64,000 bases of DNA from Diaporthe sp. PMI_573. Its lineage: Eukaryota; Ascomycota; Sordariomycetes; Diaporthales; Diaporthaceae. Under the pieces are notes generated by a model that saw only the letters and a program-made list of their open reading frames with translations, was not told the origin of the DNA and did no database searches. Numbering within the stretch: the stretch's first letter is position 1; every line of letters begins with the position of its first letter. This document shows, piece after piece, positions 57,177-64,000 of this stretch. The position numbers and the translations under genes are program-made. The stretch lies in contig JAJTUP010000001.1 of assembly GCA_021399435.1 (NCBI GenBank), positions 2,170,001 through 2,234,000 of the forward strand. The letters run 5' to 3'.

Positions 57177-58870
57177 TCACCTGTACGCTGGTCTGGGCCA
57201 CTCGTCATTAGGCTCTGGGGGCACGTGGGCACCATGGCCAGCCTCAATATCGCTGTTCATCGAACGGCTGTCCTGAATGACAGTGATCTGTGTTGTTCTC
57301 GTGATTCCGGCTCCACCGAGTTTCGCTTTGTGGAGCTGTTCTGTGGACTCGGACTCGACCGGGTCCAACGGGATTCCGTCCTCGTCGAGCTTGTAATACG
57401 ACTTGCTCGTCTGAGTCACAGATTTCGCATGCGACACGTTGCTGCTGAATTGGCCTGATTTGGCATTCGAGGGGGTTTGGGTGGTAGACGTCTTCATGCC
57501 AAAGGCTCTTTTGATGTTCTTGAGGACTCCGGTGTCCCTGAGGATCTTCGGGATGCAGGGCACTGTTCAAGTCTCGAGTCAGCATCTGATGTGTTTTGCG
57601 ACAAATTCCCTCATGCAATGTATTGAGCCACAATATTATGTCCCAATAATTTCTCAGGCTTCCATTAAATGGGTTCAAGGTCCTGGAGATACATAAGTGC
57701 ATGGCTAAGGAGTGGACTTACTGCAGCAAACGAAGAAACCACATGTCATCTCTGCTGTCGCCCAGAAAACAAGAGGTCCGAGTGCATATATCGCGTCAGC
57801 CGCCTCGCCATAAGCAACGGTCGTGGCCAGTCTGAAGGCTGCCGAAATACAGGCGCTGTGATGACCACAAGTTAGTTTACCGGGGCAAAGAACAAAAGCA
57901 GATCCTCTCGGAAACTTACAGCAAGCCAAGGCCGAAGACAATGGAAACACCCAGCCTCTTCTGCCATGTCATCTTCAAAGTCCAGATGACACGCTGTGGC
58001 AACAAGAAGATGGCAATGTCGGAGACGAGCTGGATGCTGGCCGACGACACCTGGAGCGGATAGAGTTCGAAGCACTGGGCGTCCGTGATGGTGAGGTCCC
58101 AGATGGCGGCGTGGGGAATGCACTGAAGATTGAGCGCAATTATAGTGGCGATACCAGCTCCAATCTGGACAAAGCAAACTGCCATACAGCCCCAGAAGAA
58201 GGCGTTCTTCATATGGGTGCCTCTAGGCACGAACATTCGAATCCACTCCGTGAGGATGGCGACCTTGAGGAACGGAAGTACGAAAGAATAGCAGACTCCG
58301 AAGACAAGGATGTACTGTTCCGTGGTCAGTTCGGCTCCTTTGCACACGACAAGACTCAATGGCGCGTACATATTGGGTAGGAAGCATATCCTTAACCCTT
58401 ACGTTCCATGTGTGCACGAAATAGCCCGGCGTCTCGACCATGGCGAAATCTGCCCATGCAGCACCCCAATAGCATCCCTACGACAAGAATCGTTAGATCT
58501 GTACATTAGAATCCGCTCGGATGGATTGAAATACATATGCAAGAACCAGCAGAACTAAGTTGAAGGTCAGGGTCAGCGATTTTCCACATCTGCGACGGAG
58601 TTGTGCCCCATCAATCTGCATCTACGTTGCATGTGGGGAGCAGATCAAAGTCGGGCACCATGAACAGGGAAACTACTCACTCTCTTCGGCTGCAATTTTC
58701 CTCAGCAAGTAAACTCTTGCGTACAGACGGACCAGGACACAGCACGTGGAAATGACTATCATCGTAACCAGCACACCGATGGCTAGTGGGTTCTCGTTCG
58801 GCGGGTTGCTGAAGTCCGACGTTTCGCCCGGGGGCGGCGCCATGGCAGGCCCGTTCAGTATGGCATCCAT
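57177..58870 (-). CDS. Fungal rhodopsin-fold integral membrane protein (PTH11/SAT4-like, 410 aa)
   Basis: Exons 58870-58681, 58554-58535 (20 nt), 58477-58370, 58314-57920, 57855-57722 and 57562-57177 join in phase to 410 residues. Hydrophobic segments in order: NPLAIGVLVTMIVISTCCVL, ILLVLAYGCYWGAAW, YILVFGVCYSFVLPFLKVAI, AFFWGCMAVCFVQIGAGIAT, SASIQLVSDIAIFLLPQRVI, RLGVSIVFGLGLLACISAAF and IYALGPLVFWATAEMTCGFF, seven in all. ARVYLLRKIAAEE after helix 1, PGYFVHTWNVRVKD before helix 3 and EWIRMFVPRGTHMKN after it are typical of the fungal rhodopsin-domain family that includes SAT4. The cytosolic tail is polar with a Ser/Thr-rich part. Such proteins often sit in metabolite clusters; their role there is not established, with sensing or membrane recruitment as possibilities. 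Two very short exon choices rest on phase and family fit. Confidence 0.82.
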
Positions 58871-61342
58871 TATGGCAATTTGAGGTCAATCGTGATTCGG
58901 AGAGCAGTGGCTATCCGGCTGCTTGCCAGGGAAGAATGGACTGCCTTTCACCGCCGACAGTTGTCAAGTATAAAAATCCTCTTGGGAGAAGGAGGGAGAA
59001 GTACTCTGAAGAGCGACAGACGTGCCAGTTTTGAGCGATCGGCCCCTGATGATAGCAACCAAGAGAGCGCCAGGAATATTTCCGAATCGAGAGGCCCAGC
59101 TCGATGGTTCAGGAACGAAGGAGAAAATTGCTATGCAAGACCTGCTTCAAACTTGTGAAGGATCATATTTTTTTTCCGGAGGCCTGAAACGGAGAAAAGC
59201 ACTCTTGCCCATCGACAAGACCTCTTCCTGATGGAGATTAATCTTCATTAGCAATGTCGCGACCCTCACTCTTCCCCAGGCTCTCAGCCTCCACCTGAAC
59301 CTTCAAAACCTCCCGCATGCAGGTACGAAAATGAGATCTGTAGCATTTTGCCCCTGAGCTGGACACGGAGCTTACTCATGCGGCTTGAAGGCAAAACATC
59401 CGGGAGCCCTCTGGCACTTGCCACAGCACGCTCGGATGTCTTTCAGTAATCAATGCCTGACTCCCCCGTTGCCATAGGTTGCACTGCCAAGGGAATTCTG
59501 GATGTTGTGGCCCACCGAGGTGTAAACTCCAGCTCCTCACTTGTCAGAGATGCGTTGACTTGATGCAACCCGTTGCTGCCAATCTTCCGAATTGAAAGAA
59601 GCTCTAGCCATCTTTACCTCGATGTCATGAGAGGAGTCGGCTTGGCTTATGCACAATGACCATTTCCTGCCCAAGCTGGTCATCACATGCCTCTCATCTG
59701 CCCACCATAAAAGGCTCGAGAAGGTCTTCCCTAGGTCGCCCTGCTGGAGCCGAAGTCGTCGTTGACAGAGCTGGAGTTGTTGCCACGACCTCGCTGTCCA
59801 GCTGCCTGCTTTCGTACTCGCATTACGCCACAGACACCAGAGGCACATGTCAGCGGGAAGAACAGCCGAGATGCCTCCATGAAGGCAACGGCGCTGGGAT
59901 GTACCATGCTCAGAGTCGTAACCATGGCATGTATTGTGGTCCCATTTGCCGGTAGTCCGAGTAACTGCGATAGGCCGGCCACGCCACCGGGGAATGAACA
60001 GCCTATCCCGTGACCGGCGGTCTGGAAAGAGTGTACTTTGACGGTAGGCGACCAGGGTGGTGATGAAGGATTGCAGGTCGTCCGACAGCAGAACCGAGGA
60101 GGCGGGCCCGGATCCTTGCCGCAGAGTGCAGACAGTCTGACGGTTCGACCTGGCAGGCCAGGCAGACCTGGCGAGGCCTGGCAGATTGGCCTGGCAGCTG
60201 ACCTGGCAGGCTGGCTGGCAGTCTGCAGGCGCGACAGGTCAGGAGGGGGGCTGACTCTTGGAGATCCATTGCCAGTCATGCGGTCATGGCCTCCTCATGA
60301 TTCATTTCCTGCAGGCACATCTGTGGGTATGAGGGTTTCTCGGCGGAGGGACGGTCGCAAGGGCAACCCCCGGGGCACCGGGGCTGGAGATGAGGTGGTG
60401 GTTGACCCGTTGTGATCGGCGGGACGAGGGCGGGTACGACGGGACCCACGAACACCATGTGGGGGCTGGTGTGGTCGGACGAAATGTGGGGGATCCGTCC
60501 CAGCCTGGCTGCTGAGTGGCTCTCCAGGCTGCAGTGAGGTGGGTTTAGAGGTGGATTTTGAGTTGCTCAGAGGCAGGGGTCATGTGTAAGTCCATTGGCG
60601 CGGTGCCGGCTGATTGGCCAACCTTCCTTCAACATGTCTTGGAGTTTCTGAGGGTTACGAAATATGAACTGCCTCTTGTCCACCAGTTCCTGCCTTTGGC
60701 AGTCAGGTCCGGACCTCTCGAGCGGCTCCGTTATCATACATCAGGCCCTGGGCTCCTGCATCAACGCGGCTGATCTCTTTCCCTTTGCAGCCACGCATCA
60801 GGCGATCAAGACAACAGTCTCTGGTACAGTCTCCGTCTCAAATGCCTCAATCGCCCCGCACAAAGGTCAATGTACTATCCGATATTGCCCACTTGATAAT
60901 GCTCTCGAGGCAAGGAGTGGACGATTGTCTCACGGATCCCCGTGGTGGTTGACACAGGCAACTCCGGTCCAGTCCCTGCCGGGGACCACATCGAGTGCGG
61001 TACACCAAAGGTGTTCTCTTCTCTGGTGCTCCATCATGGCCCATCACTTGCGAGACGAGATCCAACGGTCCAGGGCCGTCAGGAAGACTTGGTTGTACTC
61101 CGTTTGTGGCGGCCAGGCAAGCAGGGAAATTCCAACGAGGCAAGGAGCGTCAGGGGCGCCGAGATCTGAGCCAGGCCGGCACCGTCCTCGCACGGAAGAC
61201 CATGATTCCACAACCCATATAGATGTCAAATTGCATGCGTTTCGCTGCCTTGTTGGTCTACTGTGTAGTCCAGTGCAGATTTACTGCAAGCTCTCTTGAC
61301 TCGACAGACGACGCCGTTAATCTCCTGCCCAAACCAGCCGCC
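58871..61342. other. 2.5-kb divergent intergenic region
   Basis: It separates the divergent starts of the membrane-protein gene and the acyltransferase gene, so it contains both promoters. Frames of up to 211 codons occur (60664-61299, plus), but they have no domain or splice support. CTGGCAG repeats are listed separately. CATATAGAT at about 61212-61220 is a possible TATA-like element some 125 nt before the acyltransferase start. Confidence 0.45.
60148..60229. repeat. Clustered CCTGGCAG-type direct repeats
   Basis: At least five CTGGCAG units (consensus CCTGGCAG) plus related CAGGCAG and CTGGCGA variants lie within 82 nt, partly in the palindromic arrangement CCTGGCAGGCCAGG. The cluster sits about 1.1 kb upstream of the acyltransferase start and 1.3 kb from the membrane-protein start. 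It could be a multi-copy protein-binding site or a decayed minisatellite. Confidence 0.55.
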
Positions 61343-62809
61343 ATGCCCAAGCAAGAAGTGTTTCACCTCCATCCATACGGCTGGGAGAACGACCCCGAGG
61401 AGGAGAGGTTCAAGGTCACCACCCTTGACTACCTCACTGCCTGCACGTACAACAACTATGCTCTCTTTTTCAAGCTTGACGATGCAGACAAGCCTCGGGC
61501 TGTCGAGGTCCTGAAGGCTGGTCTGGAGCGGACAATCGCCCAGGCACGGCATTATGCAGGCGTTATCGAGAAGGACCCTGATGTTGGCCACTCGTTTGTC
61601 AAGAAGAGGGACAGCACTGTCCGTCTCTTCGTGCAGTATCTAGATGACCCCAAAGACGGATATCCCACCTTCCAGGACTTCGAGAAGTCCAACTTCTCGG
61701 CCGTCACCATGGGTGATCTCAAGCTGTGGAGTGTTGAGCCCATGACCTACGGCGAGAAGCCAGAGGCTCATCCCGACAACAGGCCAGTTGCCTCGGCCTT
61801 TAAAGCAAACTTCATCCGAGGAGGCATGGTCTTGAACATCCACCACCATCACTACTCAAATGATGTAATGGGATGGGCTGGTTTCGTGCACCAGCTGGCC
61901 GAGAACTGCTATGCCGTCGCGAACAAGACCTCCTTCCCACCTTGGGACCAGAAGAACCTGGACCTGTCGTGGTTCTGCAAGCCGGACCCGCCAGAGGCAT
62001 CCAAGGTCGACGGCCCTCCGCCGCAGAGCCGGCACCCAGCCCACACCACCGGCCAGTCCATCCTCTTTCACCTGCCCAAGAGCAAGGGCGCCGAGCTGAA
62101 GAAGCTGGCCGCCCCCGAGGACGGCACCTGGATCTCGACCTACGATGCCTTCTCAGCCTTCATCTGGCGCACCCTGAGCCGTGTCCGCGCCCCCGTCTTC
62201 AACACCGACCTCTCCTCCAAGCTGTTCTGGGCCGAGGCCATCGACATGCGGCGGCGCATGGACGTCCCCGCGCGCATCCAGCACAACGTCATGTTCGCGG
62301 CCCTGTCTCCCACCGCGCCTGTCGAGCAGCCCACCGCCGGCGAGGTAATCTCCGAGTGGCCGCTGTGGAGGGTGGCGCGCTACGTGCGGCAGCTGACCGA
62401 CAGCGTCAAGGCCGACAGCCTCTCGCAGACACTCGACATGGTCGCCACCGTGCGCGACAAGACGAGCCTCAACATCCAGATCGACGCGAACCCCCCGCTG
62501 TCCATCCTCCAGACGGACCACCGCGACGCAAAGATCACAGAGACCAACTGGGGCTTCGCCCGGCCCACCACCTACCGCCACGTCATCGACAACGTCGGCG
62601 TCGGCGTCATCGTCATCTACCCGCCCCGTGACCCTTCGCCCGAGTCCGACGAGGGCCCCGAGTTCGCCATCTTCTACGAGAAGAGGCTGGCTCAGACCCT
62701 CATAAACGATCCGGAGTGGAACAAGTACTTCGAATACCGCGGTGTTGATGCCGAGGATGCTTCGGCCGTCGTCCCTGAAGACGTCAAGCCCGTCCCGGTC
62801 GCGGTGTAG
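61343..62809 (+). CDS. BAHD/trichothecene 3-O-acetyltransferase-like acyltransferase (488 aa)
   Basis: The frame is open from 61223, but I place the start at the ATG at 61343 (MPKQEVFHLHPYGWEND), which matches the family's usual N terminus (a short strand, then the LDYLTACTYNNYALFF segment); the upstream 40 codons look like leader. The HxxxD catalytic motif is HYSND (His170 to Asp174, within NIHHHHYSNDVMGW). The usual DFGWG motif appears as ETNWGFARP. The two-lobed transferase pattern is complete (STYDAFSAFIWRTLSRVR, EAIDMRRRMDVPARI) and the length is normal for the family, so the enzyme is probably functional. It should move an acyl group from acyl-CoA to a hydroxyl (or amine) in the cytosol; the polyketide of the neighbouring cluster is a likely acceptor. 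It converges with the SnoaL-like gene, with 268 nt between stops. A start at 61223 cannot be excluded. Confidence 0.88.
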   Translation: MPKQEVFHLHPYGWENDPEEERFKVTTLDYLTACTYNNYALFFKLDDADKPRAVEVLKAGLERTIAQARHYAGVIEKDPDVGHSFVKKRDSTVRLFVQYLDDPKDGYPTFQDFEKSNFSAVTMGDLKLWSVEPMTYGEKPEAHPDNRPVASAFKANFIRGGMVLNIHHHHYSNDVMGWAGFVHQLAENCYAVANKTSFPPWDQKNLDLSWFCKPDPPEASKVDGPPPQSRHPAHTTGQSILFHLPKSKGAELKKLAAPEDGTWISTYDAFSAFIWRTLSRVRAPVFNTDLSSKLFWAEAIDMRRRMDVPARIQHNVMFAALSPTAPVEQPTAGEVISEWPLWRVARYVRQLTDSVKADSLSQTLDMVATVRDKTSLNIQIDANPPLSILQTDHRDAKITETNWGFARPTTYRHVIDNVGVGVIVIYPPRDPSPESDEGPEFAIFYEKRLAQTLINDPEWNKYFEYRGVDAEDASAVVPEDVKPVPVAV

Positions 62810-63077
62810 TTGCATATCTCATCAGCGATGTTACAAAAAGACAAATATAGAAAATATAAAATTCAAGTTCTAATAACCCCGCCAAGGGGCTTACATGATC
62901 GGTTTGCGCATGTTGTGTTTGAGTGCTGTGATTCCGTTCTTACAAACTCAATGTGTCATGTTTGGCGTGATCATGTACTCTTCCACTGCGCTGTCAATCA
63001 GCATCTAGGACAAGCCCAAAGACTTGGTTGTGATGCTCCCCAATCATACTACTATGAGTCTGCATGTGCACGCAAGC

Positions 63078-63680
63078 TCAGTCGCGAACGATCCAATACA
63101 GCCTCTTGAACCACAGCTCTGCAAGAAACCAGTCATCGCCCTGGCGCTTCCAGACCTCGTGGTAATGACCTCCGCCAGTCCCATGGCCCTTAGGATCCGT
63201 GGTTCCCTTTGGGCCGGCGTGATAGATGACAGTAAAGATTGCCTTGACCTCGTCAGGAGCGGTCTGCTCGAGCTCGCCTGGTCCAACTGAGTGAATCTAG
63301 GATTGTGTTAGCAATTATATCTAGACGAAGACGGTGGGCGTTCCTGAGAGAGGCCGCGACGATCTGTTCTTCGTGCTTCTGCTCATGTGAAAGGCGCCCC
63401 TGGCCACCGCCCTTAGAGAGTCTCTACCAGATCCGAAGCCACCTACAACTTGCTGCGTCTCGAATGCCTTGGTGAAGGCAGCGCAGAAGGTCTCCAGGTT
63501 TTCCCAGGAATAGACGATGCCGTTTTCATTGATCACTTCGCCGTCTGGACCGGCGAACTTGAAGGTCGTGGTGGGAAGTGCGATCTTTTTAAACAGGTAG
63601 AATTGGTTTGTGTCAGCGAAGCGGCAGTACTGCGTCTTCTTGTGACGGATAATCTCCGCGACTTCAGGTGAGACCGCCAT
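63078..63680 (-). CDS. SnoaL-like domain protein (150 aa)
   Basis: Two exons, 63680-63447 and 63296-63078, join in phase (donor GTAGGT; acceptor CCTAG preceded by GCTAAC). The product begins MAVSPEVAEIIRHKKTQYCR and continues FADTNQFYLFKKIALP, SWENLETFCAAFTKAFETQQ, IHSVGPGELEQTAPDEVKAI, FTVIYHAGPKG, GTGGGHYHEVWKRQGDDWFL and AELWFKRLYWIV. This alternation of early helices with a curved sheet ending in the YHEVWKR/DDWFL strands is the SnoaL/NTF2-like cone fold in its fungal form. Members include polyketide cyclases and small isomerases or dehydratases, and also non-enzymatic proteins. Its place beside an acyltransferase and a polyketide synthase suggests work on the cluster's product, for example a cyclisation or dehydration, but catalytic residues cannot be named with certainty. 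Confidence 0.82.
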
Positions 63681-64000
63681 GTTCGAGGAGACAACCTATG
63701 TACGCTCCTGAGGTTGTTGAGAAAGTATTCGGGGTCAATATCAGAGAGGACAGGAAACGCAGACACGGGGCAGACGCTAGGAAGACGGCAGACCAGAACG
63801 GTATGTACCTGGTAGACGTCCTCACTTTCATAGATTCACATCGGACCATCCACGATACTTGTATTCGTATGTGTATGTTTTGCCAAGTGGTGGGATCAGT
63901 GTCTCCGACACTAAGCATTGCCGATTTGTGGGATCTATGTCTATCTGATTGGATCGACGTGAGCCATCCATCTCGTATGTCCAGGTGGATAAGTCTGCAA
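63681..64000. other. Right edge, upstream of the SnoaL-like gene
   Basis: This stretch holds the SnoaL-like gene's upstream region. A minus-strand frame at 63664-63918 has no protein-like composition. The cluster may continue beyond the window. Confidence 0.45.

Noticed and set aside
57563..57700. Alternative reading that joins the last rhodopsin exon to upstream DNA without an intron
   Set aside because: The frame above 57562 has no membrane-protein character; the acceptor AACAG at 57563 restores phase with the CC|M junction.
60664..61299. 211-codon plus-strand frame before the acyltransferase
   Set aside because: Random composition, no motifs, and it lies in the promoter region of the acyltransferase gene.
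61223..61342. 40-residue N-terminal extension of the acyltransferase, possibly a signal peptide
   Set aside because: A hydrophobic part (FAALLVYCVV) is present, but cytosolic acyltransferases of this family start near residue 41, and a TATA-like element lies directly before 61223.

Overview
The window looks like nuclear DNA of a filamentous ascomycete, most likely a Sordariomycete. Its genes carry short introns (mostly 40-130 nt) with GTRNGT donors, CTRAC-type branch sites and YAG acceptors. It encodes fungus-specific proteins (a Zn2Cys6 regulator, a Bem3-type RhoGAP, the Cch1 calcium channel, a highly reducing polyketide synthase) and has long GC-rich intergenic stretches with short tandem repeats. 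I see no transposon, CRISPR array or rRNA gene. All gene models were assembled by hand from splice-site signals, reading phase and family resemblance; none was checked by alignment or transcripts.

Left part (1-19 kb), all on the minus strand: a proline-rich BTB/POZ protein (843-3497, five exons), a zinc-free MDR enoyl reductase/quinone oxidoreductase (5085-6161), a Zn2Cys6 transcription factor (6904-9729) and a PX-PH-RhoGAP protein like Bem3 (13629-18923). A region of about 10 kb without a convincing gene follows (18924-28938); it holds a CAG tract and other low-complexity DNA.

Middle part (28.9-44.2 kb): a four-exon gene on the plus strand resembling the C-terminal half of fungal BTB proteins (28939-30016), with an in-frame GC-AG intron; a 95-residue conserved-looking small protein (32023-32310, minus); a gene-poor 5.3 kb; and the 2,160-residue four-repeat calcium channel Cch1 (37582-44233, minus).

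Right part (45.9-63.7 kb): an apparent secondary-metabolite cluster. It contains a twelve-exon highly reducing polyketide synthase (KS-AT-DH-MT-ER-KR-ACP, 2,626 residues, 45933-54530), an FSH1/LovG-type serine hydrolase directly upstream on the same strand (54932-55826), a seven-helix fungal rhodopsin-fold membrane protein (57177-58870), a BAHD/trichothecene-acetyltransferase-like acyltransferase (61343-62809, plus) and a SnoaL-like protein (63078-63680, minus). A plausible scheme is that the synthase builds a methylated, reduced chain, the hydrolase releases it, and the acyltransferase and SnoaL-like protein tailor it. No P450, transporter or cluster-specific regulator is visible here; the cluster may continue to the right. 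The synthase's ER domain departs from the usual motifs at three places, so chain reduction may be partial.
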